Shown here: piece after piece, positions 44,181 through 54,209 of the stretch
Layout: each line of letters starts with the position of its first letter
How positions within the stretch are numbered: the stretch's first letter is position 1
Notes under the pieces: generated by a model
Databases searched by the model: none
Told to the model about the DNA's origin: nothing
What the model saw: the letters and a program-made list of their open reading frames with translations, nothing else
Program-made: the position numbers and the translations under genes
Origin: Pseudomonas asuensis
GTDB lineage: Bacteria > Pseudomonadota > Gammaproteobacteria > Pseudomonadales > Pseudomonadaceae
Assembly (NCBI RefSeq): GCF_014646755.1
Contig: NZ_BMNW01000008.1
Coordinates: forward strand, 124,001-188,000
Reading direction: 5' to 3'
Length of the DNA stretch: 64,000 nt

Positions 44181-45344
44181 TTATCCTTTAGCGCGTTGTT
44201 CCAGGACTTCGACCGCCGGGAGCACTTTTCCTTCCACAAACTCCAGGAAAGCACCACCACCTGTAGAAATATAGGAAATCTTCTCGCTTATGCCGTACTT
44301 ATCAATAGCCGCCAGCGTGTCACCACCGCCGGCAATCGAGAAGGCTTCACTGTCGGCAATCGCCTGAGCCAGCACCTTGGTACCGTTGCCGAACTGATCA
44401 AATTCAAAGACGCCAACCGGGCCATTCCACAGGATGGTCTTAACTGACTTGAGCAGCTGAGCAAACTGTTTGGCGGTTTCCGGGCCGATATCCAGAATCA
44501 TGTCGTCGTCAGCGATGTCGCTAATGGACTTAACTGTTGCCTCGGCAGACTCGGCGAACTCTTTGGCTACGACCACGTCGACAGGCAGCGGTACGCTCAC
44601 CTTGGCGGCAATGGACCTGGCAGTATCGACCAAGTCAGCTTCATATAGGGACTTGCCTACTTTATGCCCGGCAGCGGCAAGGAATGTGTTAGCAATGCCA
44701 CCACCCACAATCAACTGATCACAGACATTGGAAAGCGAGTTCAGTACATCCAGCTTGGTCGATACCTTTGAGCCTGCCACGATGGCTGCCATGGGGCGCG
44801 CAGGCGCTTTAAGGGCCTTACCCAAGGCATCCAGCTCAGCGGCCAGCAGCGGGCCAGCAGCAGCCACCTTGGCGAATTTGGCAACGCCATGGGTCGATCC
44901 CTCTGCACGATGAGCAGTGCCAAAGGCATCCATGACGAAGACATCGCATAGGGCTGCATACTGCTGAGCCAGCTCATCGGCGTTCTTTTTCTCACCTTTG
45001 TTGAAGCGTACGTTCTCCAACAAGACGAGATTACCGGGCTCTACGTCTACGCCGCTCAGGTAGTCGGTAACCAGCGGAACATCACGATTCAGGGCTTTGG
45101 ATAAATATTCAGCCACTGGCTTCAAGCTATTTTCGGCGCTCGCCTCACCTTCGGTCGGCCTTCCCAGGTGGGAACAGACAATAACAGCTGCGCCTTTTTC
45201 CAGGGCAAGCTTTAGCGTTGGTAGCGCCGCAACCAGACGAGCATCGCTCTTGATCTGCCCATCCTTTACCGGAACGTTAAGGTCCTCACGGATCAGGACA
45301 CGTTTACCGTTCAGATCGAGGTCGCTCATTTTCAACACGGACAT
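44181..45344 (-). CDS. pgk: phosphoglycerate kinase
   Basis: A 387-residue cytosolic glycolytic/gluconeogenic enzyme. N-terminal R-E-D-L-N-V-P, then C-S-H-L-G-R-P, and C-terminal [12 protein letters not shown] and S-T-G-G-G-A-F-L-E are all standard. It interconverts 1,3-bisphosphoglycerate and 3-phosphoglycerate with ADP/ATP. AAGGGA precedes the ATG. It lies between epd and fba. Confidence 0.97.
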   Translation of the reverse strand: MSVLKMSDLDLNGKRVLIREDLNVPVKDGQIKSDARLVAALPTLKLALEKGAAVIVCSHLGRPTEGEASAENSLKPVAEYLSKALNRDVPLVTDYLSGVDVEPGNLVLLENVRFNKGEKKNADELAQQYAALCDVFVMDAFGTAHRAEGSTHGVAKFAKVAAAGPLLAAELDALGKALKAPARPMAAIVAGSKVSTKLDVLNSLSNVCDQLIVGGGIANTFLAAAGHKVGKSLYEADLVDTARSIAAKVSVPLPVDVVVAKEFAESAEATVKSISDIADDDMILDIGPETAKQFAQLLKSVKTILWNGPVGVFEFDQFGNGTKVLAQAIADSEAFSIAGGGDTLAAIDKYGISEKISYISTGGGAFLEFVEGKVLPAVEVLEQRAKG

Positions 45345-45370
45345 GTATGCAATCCCTTAGTTGTGCTTGT

Positions 45371-46414
45371 TCAGATCGGCTTGGCGACGCGCAAGAAGTG
45401 ACTTGCTACGTCGATCATGCGGTTGGCAAAACCCCATTCATTGTCGAACCACGCCAGCAGATTAACCAGCCTTGGCCCCGATACACGGGTCTGACTACCA
45501 TCGACAATGGCAGAATGAGGATCATGATTGAAGTCGCAGGACGCGTGTGGCAGCTCGGTATAGTTCACTAGATGCTGCAAAGGGCCCCTCAGGGCAGCTT
45601 CGCGGAGCAGACCGTTGACTTCAGAAACAGTGGTATCACGGGAAACATGACAAGTGATATCCAGGGCTGAAACATTAACGGTCGGCACACGAATGGCCTT
45701 GGCCTGGACACGCCCTACCAGCTCCGGCAACAGACGCTCAATTCCGCGATCCAGACCCGTAGAAACCGGAATGATCGACTGAAAGGCCGAGCGGGTACGG
45801 CGCAAATCATCGGCATGATAGGCGTCGATCACGGGCTGGTCATTCATGGCTGAATGAATCGTGGTTATCGAGACGTATTCAAGACCTACGACTTCGTTCA
45901 AAAGTTTCAACAGCGGCACACTGCAATTGGTGGTACAGGAAGCATTCGAGACAAGCCTCTCAGTACCGTGCAAGCTGCCCTGATTAACACCGTACACGAT
46001 CGTAGCGTCTACATCGCTTTCGCTGGCCATGGGCTGGGAAAACAAGACGCGTGGCGCGCCGGCTGCAAGAAACCGTTCACCGTCTGCGCGGGTACTGAAG
46101 GCGCCAGAACACTCGAGAACCAGATCGACACCCAGATGCTTCCAGTCAATGTCGTCAGGGTTGGCGCAACGCTGCACCTGCATGCTGCAGCCATTGATGC
46201 GTAAGCGATCCCCTTCTATGGCAACTTCGCCGGGGAAGCGCCCATGAGTCGAGTCGAAACGTGTCAGGTACTCCAGGCTTGGCAAGTCAGCCAGGTCGTT
46301 CAACGCCACGAGCTCGAAATTAACCGAAGCGTCGCGCTCATGTAGCGCACGAACCAGACAACGACCGACACGGCCATAGCCATTAAGCGCAACACGGTAA
46401 GGAGAATCAGCCAT
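45371..46414 (-). CDS. epd: erythrose-4-phosphate dehydrogenase (GAPDH family)
   Basis: A 347-residue NAD-dependent dehydrogenase. The Rossmann motif N-G-Y-G-R-V-G-R is at the start and the catalytic cysteine is in S-N-A-S-C-T-T-N. GAPDH and Epd share these, but the tkt-epd-pgk-fba order in Pseudomonas marks it as epd, supplying 4-phosphoerythronate for pyridoxal phosphate synthesis. ATG 46414 gives the normal length; there is no strong ribosome site. The leader upstream contains a G-rich hexamer repeat. Confidence 0.88.
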   Translation of the reverse strand: MADSPYRVALNGYGRVGRCLVRALHERDASVNFELVALNDLADLPSLEYLTRFDSTHGRFPGEVAIEGDRLRINGCSMQVQRCANPDDIDWKHLGVDLVLECSGAFSTRADGERFLAAGAPRVLFSQPMASESDVDATIVYGVNQGSLHGTERLVSNASCTTNCSVPLLKLLNEVVGLEYVSITTIHSAMNDQPVIDAYHADDLRRTRSAFQSIIPVSTGLDRGIERLLPELVGRVQAKAIRVPTVNVSALDITCHVSRDTTVSEVNGLLREAALRGPLQHLVNYTELPHASCDFNHDPHSAIVDGSQTRVSGPRLVNLLAWFDNEWGFANRMIDVASHFLRVAKPI

Positions 46415-46723
46415 GAAAAGGGGTTTCGATATCCAGGATTGAATAAACAATGGCTTCTGATGTTACAAGTGTAGCCTGAGCAATGACACACTACACAAGC
46501 CCTAAGTGTAGGCTTTCAGGCAATATTGACGAGCTGATTTCGAAAAAGACTAGCGTAGCTATAGGCGTATTTCCTACCTATGCCGCTTCATTTGCAAAAT
46601 GAAGCACGCTTTTTCGTAGTAAATAGATTAACCAGCTACAAAATATCAGAGGAACGTGTCTTTTATTGATCCTGGAAAAGCCTGCACCACCTAATTATTA
46701 AAATAAAACAGGGCTCTCGCTTT

Positions 46724-46757
46724 CCCTTACCCTTACCCTTACCCTTACCCTTACCCT
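46724..46757 (-). repeat. tandem TAAGGG hexamer repeat (G-quadruplex candidate)
   Basis: On the plus strand CCCTTA occurs five times in perfect tandem and then a broken copy (CCCTCT). The minus strand, which is the sense strand of epd, therefore has six GGG runs separated by TAA. This spacing fits the usual rule for intramolecular G-quadruplexes. It lies about 310 bases before the epd start. Confidence 0.9.
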
Positions 46758-46812
46758 CTTCTATGGGCTGGTATTATTAACAATAGAGGTACTTATCTCT
46801 GATAGGCGACAA

Positions 46813-46847
46813 CAAAAAACGCCACGGCTTTCACCGTAGCGTTTTTA
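46813..46847 (-). terminator. terminator after tkt
   Basis: AACGCCACGG and CCGTAGCGTT pair with one mismatch, with an A-run that reads as six Ts on the minus strand just past the tkt stop. Confidence 0.9.
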
Positions 46848-46863
46848 AATGCCTCAATGAGGA

Positions 46864-48861
46864 TTAGTCCTCAAGTAGCTCGCCTGCAACGGCCAGAACG
46901 TTGTCCAGTGTAAACCCGAAGTGCTCCAGTAGTGCCGGTGCCGGTGCCGACTCGCCATAGGTCGTCATGCCGATCACACGGCCGTCCAGGCCCACGTACT
47001 TGTACCAGTAATCTGCAATACCGGCTTCGATGGCGATACGGGCGCCTACTTCAACCGGCAATACGGACTGCCGGTACTCGGGGCTCTGACGCTCAAATGC
47101 GCTGGTGCATGGCATGGAAACCACTCGGACCTTGCGACCTTCTGCGGTGAGCTTGTCGTACGCTTGAACAGCCAATGACACTTCAGAGCCCGTTGCAATG
47201 AAAATCAGCTCGGGCTCACCCTCACAGCTCTTCAGTACGTAACCACCATGGGCGATTGCCGCTTCAGTCTCATTATCACGCAGATGGTGCGGTAGGTTCT
47301 GGCGGGAGAAAATCAGCGCCGATGGGCCGTCCTTGCGCTCCAGAGCGGTCTTCCAGGATACCGCCGCCTCGACTGCATCAGCCGGACGCCAAGTGTCCAG
47401 GTTAGGCGTATAACGCAGGGAGGCAATCTGCTCAACCGGCTGGTGAGTCGGACCATCTTCACCCAGACCAATAGAGTCATGCGTGAACACATAGATGATG
47501 CGCTGTTTCATCAGAGCCGACATACGCACGGCATTACGGGCATATTCCATGAACATCAGGAAGGTGCCGCCATAGGGGATCAGACCGCCATGCAGTGCCA
47601 CACCGTTCATGATCGCGCTCATGCCGAACTCACGTACGCCGTAGTACATATAGTTACCGGAGGCGTCCTCCTCGACAACTGGCTTGCAGCCCTTCCACAT
47701 GGTCAGGTTAGAGCCGGCCAAGTCGGCCGAACCACCCAACAACTCAGGTAACAGCGGACCGAAGAAATGCAGGCAGTTCTGGCTCGCCTTGCGGCTGGCA
47801 ATGGTTTCGCCCTTGGCAGCCACTTCACGGATGAACGCCGAGGCTTTTTCATCGAAATCAGCTGGCAGCTCGCCAGCCATACGACGGGTAAACTCAGCAG
47901 CCAGTTCGGGGTGGGCTTCAGCGTAAGCGGCGAAACGCGTGTTCCACTTCTCTTCTGCCTTGGAACCAGCTTCCTTGGCATCCCATTCGGCATAGATATC
48001 TTGCGGAATTTCAAAAGCAGCGTGCTTCCAACCCAGTGCTTCACGAGTAGCGGCTACCTCAGCCTCCCCCAGCGCTGAGCCATGAGACTCTTCCTTGCCC
48101 TGCTTATTGGGTGAACCAAAACCAATAACGGTCTTGCAGCAGATCAGGGTCGGCTGGTCGCTCTTGCGGGCAGTTTCCAGTGCCGTTTTGATTTCTTCCG
48201 GGTCATGTCCATCAACGTTACGGATTACCTGCCAGCCATAGGCCTCGAAACGCTTAGGCGTGTCATCGGTAAACCAGCCATGTACCTCGCCGTCGATAGA
48301 GATGCCATTGTCATCATAGAACGCGATCAGCTTGGATAGACGCAGCGTACCCGCTAGCGAGCAGACCTCGTGAGAGATCCCTTCCATCATGCAGCCGTCA
48401 CCCATGAAGACATAGGTGTAGTGATCAACAATGTTATGGCCTTCGCGGTTGAACTGCGCTGCCATGATTTTTTCTGCCAGAGCGAAGCCGACAGCGTTAG
48501 CGATACCCTGCCCCAGCGGACCGGTTGTAGTCTCGACACCGGCGGTATAGCCGTACTCGGGATGGCCTGGCGTGCGGCTGTGCAGTTGACGGAAGTTTTT
48601 CAGATCATCGATGGATAGGTCGTAACCGGTCAGGTGCAGCAGGGAGTAAATCAGCATGGAGCCGTGACCATTGGACAGCACGAAGCGGTCACGGTCGGCC
48701 CACTTGGGATTTACCGGGTTGTGCTTGAGGTAATCGCGCCAGAGCACTTCGGCGATATCGGCCATCCCCATAGGGGCGCCAGGGTGGCCGCTGTTAGCTT
48801 TTTGTACGGCATCCATGCTGAGCGCGCGGATGGCGTTGGCACGGTCACGACGACTGGGCAT
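46864..48861 (-). CDS. tkt: transketolase
   Basis: A 665-residue thiamine-diphosphate enzyme of the pentose phosphate pathway. Markers are [11 protein letters not shown] near the start, the ThDP/Mg motif [17 protein letters not shown] and [13 protein letters not shown] in the middle. CAGGAG lies upstream of the ATG. It is transcribed towards epd but followed by a strong terminator, so the two are probably separate units. Confidence 0.97.
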   Translation of the reverse strand: MPSRRDRANAIRALSMDAVQKANSGHPGAPMGMADIAEVLWRDYLKHNPVNPKWADRDRFVLSNGHGSMLIYSLLHLTGYDLSIDDLKNFRQLHSRTPGHPEYGYTAGVETTTGPLGQGIANAVGFALAEKIMAAQFNREGHNIVDHYTYVFMGDGCMMEGISHEVCSLAGTLRLSKLIAFYDDNGISIDGEVHGWFTDDTPKRFEAYGWQVIRNVDGHDPEEIKTALETARKSDQPTLICCKTVIGFGSPNKQGKEESHGSALGEAEVAATREALGWKHAAFEIPQDIYAEWDAKEAGSKAEEKWNTRFAAYAEAHPELAAEFTRRMAGELPADFDEKASAFIREVAAKGETIASRKASQNCLHFFGPLLPELLGGSADLAGSNLTMWKGCKPVVEEDASGNYMYYGVREFGMSAIMNGVALHGGLIPYGGTFLMFMEYARNAVRMSALMKQRIIYVFTHDSIGLGEDGPTHQPVEQIASLRYTPNLDTWRPADAVEAAVSWKTALERKDGPSALIFSRQNLPHHLRDNETEAAIAHGGYVLKSCEGEPELIFIATGSEVSLAVQAYDKLTAEGRKVRVVSMPCTSAFERQSPEYRQSVLPVEVGARIAIEAGIADYWYKYVGLDGRVIGMTTYGESAPAPALLEHFGFTLDNVLAVAGELLED

Positions 48862-49214
48862 CGCTGATCTCCTGAAAGGGGGTCAAACGTTTAAAGGAAG
48901 TTTTATTGTGCCTAGCCGGGCACGCCGGAGCAATGCGAATGGTCATATCCAGCTTGGCTTCAAGCATCTTAATTGACGGTTAAGGCTACGATTGCCTGAT
49001 GGATTCCGCCACAAGGCCTAGAAGGCGACGCTGCACAACAGAGATATGACACTGTTTTTGCCGCTCGAAAGACGCGTCAGACACGCAAGGCATGATATGT
49101 CATCCCTTCTGACAAAACTGCAGGTCATGCTTACATAACCAGCACCCTTCCAATATCAAAACTTTTTGATGCTTCACTTGCAGCGCTCCTCGGCGGACAC
49201 TAGACTGCGCCCCC
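48862..49214. other. divergent promoter region between tkt and ArsR-methyltransferase
   Basis: About 350 bases without an open frame of note. It must contain the tkt promoter (minus) and the regulator promoter (plus). No riboswitch-like structure or clear operator was recognised. Confidence 0.5.
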
Positions 49215-50198
49215 ATGAACCATTTGCGCGTGCCTACATTTCGCCATGATGACTGCGACGAGCTGGCCGCGTTGTGCAAGGCAGGCGGTGATCCGCTGCG
49301 CCTGAATGTGTTACGTGCCTTGGCGAACGACTCGTTCGGTGTACTGGAATTGGCCCATATTTTTGATACGGGTCAATCTGGAATGAGCCATCACCTGAAA
49401 GTGCTGTCACAAGCTCGCCTGGTGGCGACGCGCCGCGAAGGTAATGCGATTTTTTATCGGCGTGCCCTGCCCCGGACAGACGCCCTGGGCGGCGCGCTGC
49501 ATGCAGCCCTGCTAGTAGAGGTCGATGGGTTGCAACTGCCAGCTGAAGCACAGGCACGCATTGAGGCGGTACATGCTGTACGTGCTGAAGCCAGCCGGGA
49601 TTTTTTTGCCCGGATAGCGGATAAGTTCAAGGCCCAGCAAGACTTGATTGCCGGGCTGCCCCAGTATCAGGAGAGTCTTGTAGCGTTGCTGGACACGATG
49701 GTGTTTGCGCCTGATGCGACAGCCATCGAGATAGGCCCAGGTGACGGGGGATTTCTGCCAGAACTGGCTCGACGTTTCGCGTTGGTCACGGCAATTGACA
49801 ACAGTCCGGCCATGTTGGAGCTGGCACGCCAGTTGTGTGAGCGTGAGCAGTTGCACAATGTAACCTTGCAGCAGGCTGATGCTCTGGCTGATGCCTCGCT
49901 GACAGCCGATTGCGTAGTATTGAATATGGTGCTGCACCATTTCGCAGCACCTGCCGAGTCAATGAAGCACTTGGCAGACTGGGTTCGCCCAGGTGGCAGC
50001 CTGTTGATTACGGAGCTGTGCAGCCACGACCAGAGTTGGGCCCGGACGGCCTGCGGTGATCTCTGGCTCGGGTTTGATCAGGAGGAACTGGCCCGCTGGG
50101 CTGTTGCCGCAGGACTTGTGCCAGGCGAAAGCCTCTATATAGGTTTACGCAATGGTTTCCAGATCCAGATCAGGCACTTTGCCCGCCCTGGTTCGTAA
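49215..50198 (+). CDS. ArsR-type regulator fused to SAM-dependent methyltransferase
   Basis: A 327-residue cytosolic protein with two domains. The N-terminal winged helix (about 10-90) resembles ArsR regulators (D-P-L-R-L-N-V-L-R-A-L, M-S-H-H-L-K-V-L). The C-terminal class I methyltransferase (about 150-310) has E-I-G-P-G-D-G-G as motif I and L-N-M-V-L-H-H-F. The same fusion precedes metK in other pseudomonads, so it is thought to act in methionine/SAM control; its methyl acceptor is unknown. It lies 101 bases upstream of metK on the same strand. Confidence 0.88.
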   Translation: MNHLRVPTFRHDDCDELAALCKAGGDPLRLNVLRALANDSFGVLELAHIFDTGQSGMSHHLKVLSQARLVATRREGNAIFYRRALPRTDALGGALHAALLVEVDGLQLPAEAQARIEAVHAVRAEASRDFFARIADKFKAQQDLIAGLPQYQESLVALLDTMVFAPDATAIEIGPGDGGFLPELARRFALVTAIDNSPAMLELARQLCEREQLHNVTLQQADALADASLTADCVVLNMVLHHFAAPAESMKHLADWVRPGGSLLITELCSHDQSWARTACGDLWLGFDQEELARWAVAAGLVPGESLYIGLRNGFQIQIRHFARPGS

Positions 50199-50299
50199 AC
50201 GATGTATAAGGCTGGTGGCCTGTCTGCCAGCCCTCAAGAGTGACTGTTTTAGACATGGCCTTCGGGCCGCCTCACCCACCGGTATATAGGAACCGTTAG

Positions 50300-51490
50300 A
50301 TGAGCGAATACTCCTTGTTTACCTCCGAGTCCGTGTCTGAAGGACATCCGGATAAAATCGCCGACCAGATCTCCGATGCGGTGCTAGACGCCATCATCGC
50401 AGAAGACAAGCACGCCCGTGTGGCCTGTGAAACCCTGGTCAAGACCGGTGTAGCCATTGTTGCCGGTGAAGTAACCACATCCGCCTGGGTAGACCTCGAG
50501 CAGCTGGTTCGCGATGTCATCGTCGATATCGGCTACAACAGCTCTGACGTCGGTTTTGACGGCGCTACCTGCGGTATCGTCAACATCATCGGCAAGCAGT
50601 CTGTGGATATCGCCCAAGGCGTTGACCGCAGCAAGCCTGAAGATCAGGGTGCGGGTGACCAGGGCCTGATGTTTGGTTATGCCTGTAACGAAACTGACGT
50701 GCTGATGCCAGCCCCGATCCGCTTCTCCCACGCACTCGTCGAGCGCCAGGCTGAAGCACGCAAGTCGGGCCTGCTGCCCTGGCTGCGCCCGGATGCCAAG
50801 TCCCAGGTAACCTGCCGTTACGATGGCAACAAGGTCGTCGGTATTGATGCGATTGTTCTGTCCACACAGCACAACCCTGAGGTCAAACATACTGACCTGC
50901 AGGAAGCCGTGATGGAACTGATCATCAAGCATGTCATTCCGGCTGAACTGCTGCACAAGGACACTAAGTTCCACATCAACCCGACTGGCCAGTTCATCAT
51001 TGGCGGCCCGGTAGGTGACTGTGGCCTGACTGGCCGCAAGATTATTGTCGATACCTACGGTGGTATGGCCCGTCACGGTGGCGGTGCGTTCTCTGGCAAG
51101 GACCCGTCCAAAGTTGACCGCTCCGCCGCGTATGCGGGCCGTTATGTTGCCAAGAACATTGTAGCTTCCGGCCTGGCCGACCGCTGCGAGATTCAGGTCT
51201 CCTATGCCATTGGCGTAGCTCAGCCGACCTCCATTTCGATCAATACCTTTGGCACCGGCAAGGTAAGTGACGAGAAGATCGTTCAGCTGGTTCGCGAGCA
51301 TTTCGACCTGCGTCCTTATGCAATCACGAAGATGCTGGACCTGCTACACCCAATGTACCGGGCAACGGCTGCTTACGGTCACTTTGGCCGCACACCTTAC
51401 GAGATGATTGTAGGCGAAGATACTTTCACCGCGTTCACGTGGGAGAAGACGGACAAGGCCGAAGCGCTGCGCGCGGCGGCTGGCCTGTAA
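50300..51490 (+). CDS. metK: S-adenosylmethionine synthetase
   Basis: A 396-residue enzyme of the three-domain MetK fold. Present are [11 protein letters not shown] near residue 13, [10 protein letters not shown], and [16 protein letters not shown]. It makes SAM from methionine and ATP. AGGAACC lies before the ATG. It ends at a bidirectional terminator shared with the convergent cytochrome gene. Confidence 0.97.
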   Translation: MSEYSLFTSESVSEGHPDKIADQISDAVLDAIIAEDKHARVACETLVKTGVAIVAGEVTTSAWVDLEQLVRDVIVDIGYNSSDVGFDGATCGIVNIIGKQSVDIAQGVDRSKPEDQGAGDQGLMFGYACNETDVLMPAPIRFSHALVERQAEARKSGLLPWLRPDAKSQVTCRYDGNKVVGIDAIVLSTQHNPEVKHTDLQEAVMELIIKHVIPAELLHKDTKFHINPTGQFIIGGPVGDCGLTGRKIIVDTYGGMARHGGGAFSGKDPSKVDRSAAYAGRYVAKNIVASGLADRCEIQVSYAIGVAQPTSISINTFGTGKVSDEKIVQLVREHFDLRPYAITKMLDLLHPMYRATAAYGHFGRTPYEMIVGEDTFTAFTWEKTDKAEALRAAAGL

Positions 51491-51505
51491 GGCTGCGACC
51501 GACAA

Positions 51506-51532
51506 GAAAACCCCGCCTAGTGCGGGGTTTTC
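51506..51532. terminator. bidirectional terminator between metK and cytochrome gene
   Basis: GAAAACCCCGC and GCGGGGTTTTC form a stem with A- and T-runs on its two sides, placed between convergent stops. Confidence 0.92.
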
Positions 51533-51539
51533 TTTTGCC

Positions 51540-51965
51540 TTACTCAAGGCCGGACATTATCTGGATTGCACGGCGTAAATCATCGTCCGTACAGTCAGAG
51601 CAGGCGCCCCTGGGCGGCATGGCGTTGATACCTTTAATGGCGTTGCGCAGCAGTCCATCCACTCCACCTTGCTGGCGCGCAAGGGCCTCCCAATGGGCTT
51701 TATCTCCTATTTTGGGCGCTCCCAGGAGCTCACTGATGTGGCAACTTTTGCAACTGCGATCTATGACCTGAGCGGGATCTTTTCCGGCAGACTTTTGTTC
51801 ACGGCTTACCTTACCGGGCTTTGCAAAGCAGTCCTGTCCTTGAATACAAACCTTGCCCACCGGTGCCAGCCGCCTCTCCAGGGCGTCTCTGTCTACCTGT
51901 TCGGCCTGTGCAGGGAATGCCCAGATCGACAATATAAAGGCATATACCAAGCTGCCTCGGACGTT
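51540..51965 (-). CDS. cycB: cytochrome c5-like periplasmic cytochrome
   Basis: A 141-residue exported protein. A signal peptide (cleavage near A-Q-A) is followed by one haem-binding site C73-K-S-C-H77 and a distal methionine in A-M-P-P-R-G. Further cysteines (C-I-Q-G-Q-D-C and C-S-D-C) resemble those of cytochrome c5. It probably carries electrons in the periplasm. GTG 51965 is preferred for its compact signal peptide; GTG 51986 is also possible. It follows the PuuR-like regulator, as cycB does beside the dad locus in P. aeruginosa. Confidence 0.85.
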   Translation of the reverse strand, partial: NVRGSLVYAFILSIWAFPAQAEQVDRDALERRLAPVGKVCIQGQDCFAKPGKVSREQKSAGKDPAQVIDRSCKSCHISELLGAPKIGDKAHWEALARQQGGVDGLLRNAIKGINAMPPRGACSDCTDDDLRRAIQIMSGLE

Positions 51966-51988
51966 CACACCTTGTCTCTTGAACACTG

Positions 51989-52543
51989 TTAAAAATTGGC
52001 TGGCGTTGTAGCACTGATCAGGCGCGCCGGCTCATCGAAAGGATTACGGAAACGGTGCGGGCGGCTGCTTTCAAAGTAATAGCTATCACCCGACTCAAGT
52101 AGATACGTTTCGCCACTGACCGTCAGCTCAAGACGTCCCTCTATCAACAGCCCAGCCTCCTCTCCTTCGTGGGCCAGCATCTCCATACCGGTATCGGAAC
52201 CGGGCGGGTAGGTTTCATCCAGAAAGGCTATGGCGCGGCTGGGATGGGCCTTGCCGATCAGTCGCATACTGACCGTATTGGCACCGCTGGAAATATCGAT
52301 CAACTCACTGGCCTTGTACACCACCTGGGTTGCAGATTCATCTGCCAGGTCCAGGGAAAAGAATTCCACTAAGGACATGGGGATGCCGCTCAGGACTTTT
52401 TTCAGCGAGCTGATTGAAGGACTGACACTGTTCTTCTCGATCATCGAGATGGTGCTGTTTGTTACACCGGCCCGCTTGGCGAGTTCGCGCTGCGAGAGAC
52501 CTTTGAGTTTACGGATGGTTTGTAGACGAGCACCGACGTCCAA
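51989..52543 (-). CDS. XRE-cupin transcriptional regulator (PuuR-like)
   Basis: A 184-residue DNA-binding protein. The N-terminal helix-turn-helix includes L-S-Q-R-E-L-A-K-R-A-G-V and T-N-S-T-I-S-M-I-E; the C-terminal cupin (about 110-180) contains H-E-G-E-E-A-G and F-E-S-S-R-P-H-R-F. It resembles PuuR/PA5301-type repressors of polyamine or amino-acid catabolism. TTG 52543 is chosen because AAGGAGG lies nine bases upstream and the length fits the family; ATG 52564 has no ribosome site. Its stop is close to the cytochrome gene, suggesting one transcript. Confidence 0.85.
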   Translation of the reverse strand: MDVGARLQTIRKLKGLSQRELAKRAGVTNSTISMIEKNSVSPSISSLKKVLSGIPMSLVEFFSLDLADESATQVVYKASELIDISSGANTVSMRLIGKAHPSRAIAFLDETYPPGSDTGMEMLAHEGEEAGLLIEGRLELTVSGETYLLESGDSYYFESSRPHRFRNPFDEPARLISATTPANF

Positions 52544-52695
52544 GGGTGATGTCCTCCTTCTCATGACAGACAGGCAGAGGTGAACGGCAGGCGCGGCAGA
52601 GCGCCGGGTGCGCCGTATCATGGCAACAGCGTTCAGTATTTACAACAGAACGATAGAAAATCCTGCGCAACCCGACGAGCGAGGCCTTTTAGAAG

Positions 52696-53772
52696 TCATT
52701 CATCTCGATACTGACGTGGAACCCGCTTCAGGTTACAGAACAGCTGATAGGGAATTGATCCGCATAGGCTAGCTAGCTGACTGGCTGAGACCTCTTTGCC
52801 CCAAAGCTCCACCACACTGCCTACCCCCGCCTGCGGGAGATCTGTGAGGTCAACGGTTAGCATGTCCATCGATACACGGCCAACAAGGCGCGAAGCATGG
52901 CCATCAATCATGACGGGCGCGCCATCAGGCGCATGCCGCGGGTAGCCATCTGCGTATCCCATGGCAACCACGCCAATGCGGGAGGGCTGTCGGGTTGTGA
53001 AGCGTGCACCGTACCCTACCGGCTCACCCGGTGGTAGCTCACGCACACTGATGATGCGCGACTCCAGGGTCATGACTGGCTGTAACCGCTCTGCCAGAGG
53101 ATGCTCGGACTCAAAAGGCGTAGCCCCGTAGAGCATGATGCCAGGGCGCACCCAATCCCCAGATACCTCCGGCCAACCGAGCACCGCAGGCGAGTTGCGC
53201 AGACTGGTAGCACCTTCCAAGCCAGCCGTGGCACGCTGGAAAACCTTGAGCTGACCGATCGTGGCTGAGCAATCCAGCTCATCGGCACGGGCAAAGTGAG
53301 TCATTTTCACAATTTCATCGACCTTGCCGGTCCCTTTGATCCGTCCATAGGCCGCCGCATAATCTTCAGGAAAAAATCCTACCCGATGCATGCCGGAATC
53401 CAACTTCAGCCAGACCCGAATGGGGGCTGGCAAAGCAGTGCGTTTAAGCGCCTCAATCTGCCAGGGTGAATGAATGACGCACCAGAGGTCATGACGGGCA
53501 ATCAGTTCCAGCTCACTGGCTTCGAAAAAACCCTCCAGTAAGAGAATCGGGGCCTTGATGCCTGCCTCACGAAGCTCCAGGGCTTCCTCGATACAGGCGA
53601 CAGCGAAGCCATCTGCTTCGTTTGCCAATACCTGCGCACACTGGACAGCCCCATGCCCGTAAGCGTCTGCCTTAACAACAGCCAGTGCCTTTGCCCTGCC
53701 ACTAAGCTCTCGAGCAAGCCGATAGTTTTGGCGCAAGGCGTTAAGGTCGATCAGGGCACGGGCGGGACGCAT
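52696..53772 (-). CDS. dadX: catabolic alanine racemase
   Basis: A 358-residue PLP enzyme. The Schiff-base lysine is K34 in [10 protein letters not shown], and V-G-Y-G-A-R carries the expected second catalytic tyrosine region. It interconverts L- and D-alanine, feeding D-alanine to DadA. It follows ridA and dadA on the same strand but with a terminator in between, so part of its expression may depend on read-through or its own promoter. Confidence 0.93.
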   Translation of the reverse strand: MRPARALIDLNALRQNYRLARELSGRAKALAVVKADAYGHGAVQCAQVLANEADGFAVACIEEALELREAGIKAPILLLEGFFEASELELIARHDLWCVIHSPWQIEALKRTALPAPIRVWLKLDSGMHRVGFFPEDYAAAYGRIKGTGKVDEIVKMTHFARADELDCSATIGQLKVFQRATAGLEGATSLRNSPAVLGWPEVSGDWVRPGIMLYGATPFESEHPLAERLQPVMTLESRIISVRELPPGEPVGYGARFTTRQPSRIGVVAMGYADGYPRHAPDGAPVMIDGHASRLVGRVSMDMLTVDLTDLPQAGVGSVVELWGKEVSASQLASLCGSIPYQLFCNLKRVPRQYRDE

Positions 53773-53816
53773 GGTTATCTCTCAGAAAACAGGCGGATAG
53801 TGATGGACAGGTCGTA

Positions 53817-53842
53817 CAAAAAGCCCGGCATAGGCCGGGCTC
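53817..53842 (-). terminator. terminator between ridA-like gene and dadX
   Basis: AGCCCGGC and GCCGGGCT form a strong hairpin followed by five Ts on the minus strand, just downstream of the RidA-family gene and before dadX. Confidence 0.85.
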
Positions 53843-53855
53843 CTTTATTCTTTAT

Positions 53856-54209
53856 TTACGGTAACGCAGCAATCACACTCATTTCGACCAGAATTTCCGG
53901 CTCGCAAAGCTTGGCTTCTACTGTAGCCCGTGCTGGCGCGACGCCTTCAGGCAGCCACTGATCCCAGACACTGTTCATACCGGCAAAGTGAGCATCGATA
54001 TCCTTCAGATAAACCGTTACAGAAAGGATATGGTGGACGTCAGTCCCGGCCTCCTTGAGCAAGCGCTCAATGTTGGCCAAGGTCTCACGAGTCTGCTGCT
54101 CTACACCGGTATTCAGGTCTTCACCGACCTGACCGGCCAGATAAACCGTACCGTTATGAATAACGATTTCACTCATGCGGCGATTAGTGTGCAGGCGCTG
54201 GATGGCCAT
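53856..54209 (-). CDS. RidA-family enamine/imine deaminase
   Basis: A 117-residue protein of the YjgF/YER057c/UK114 family. It contains the N-terminal V-Y-L-A-G-Q-V-G and the late P-A-R-A-T-V-E segment with the conserved arginine. RidA removes reactive 2-aminoacrylate and similar imines; here it may clear the iminopyruvate formed by DadA (inference from location). ATG 54209 is chosen for AAGGAG upstream; it overlaps the 3' end of dadA by 26 bases. Confidence 0.88.
   Translation of the reverse strand: MAIQRLHTNRRMSEIVIHNGTVYLAGQVGEDLNTGVEQQTRETLANIERLLKEAGTDVHHILSVTVYLKDIDAHFAGMNSVWDQWLPEGVAPARATVEAKLCEPEILVEMSVIAALP

Larger units (their letters stand above)
46415..46863. other. epd leader / tkt-epd intergenic region
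   Basis: About 450 bases without a gene, both flanking genes on the minus strand. It holds the tkt terminator (46813-46847), the CCCTTA repeat (46724-46757) and an inverted repeat GCTTCATTT/AAATGAAGC at 46585-46605. The terminator implies that epd has its own promoter in here. Confidence 0.7.

Noticed and set aside
46724-46757. CRISPR-like or telomeric repeat
   Set aside because: Units are only six bases with no spacers, and the unit is TAAGGG rather than TTAGGG; it is a simple microsatellite.
48862-50299. SAM riboswitch before metK or its upstream gene
   Set aside because: No conserved riboswitch fold or expression-platform hairpin could be recognised in either upstream region.
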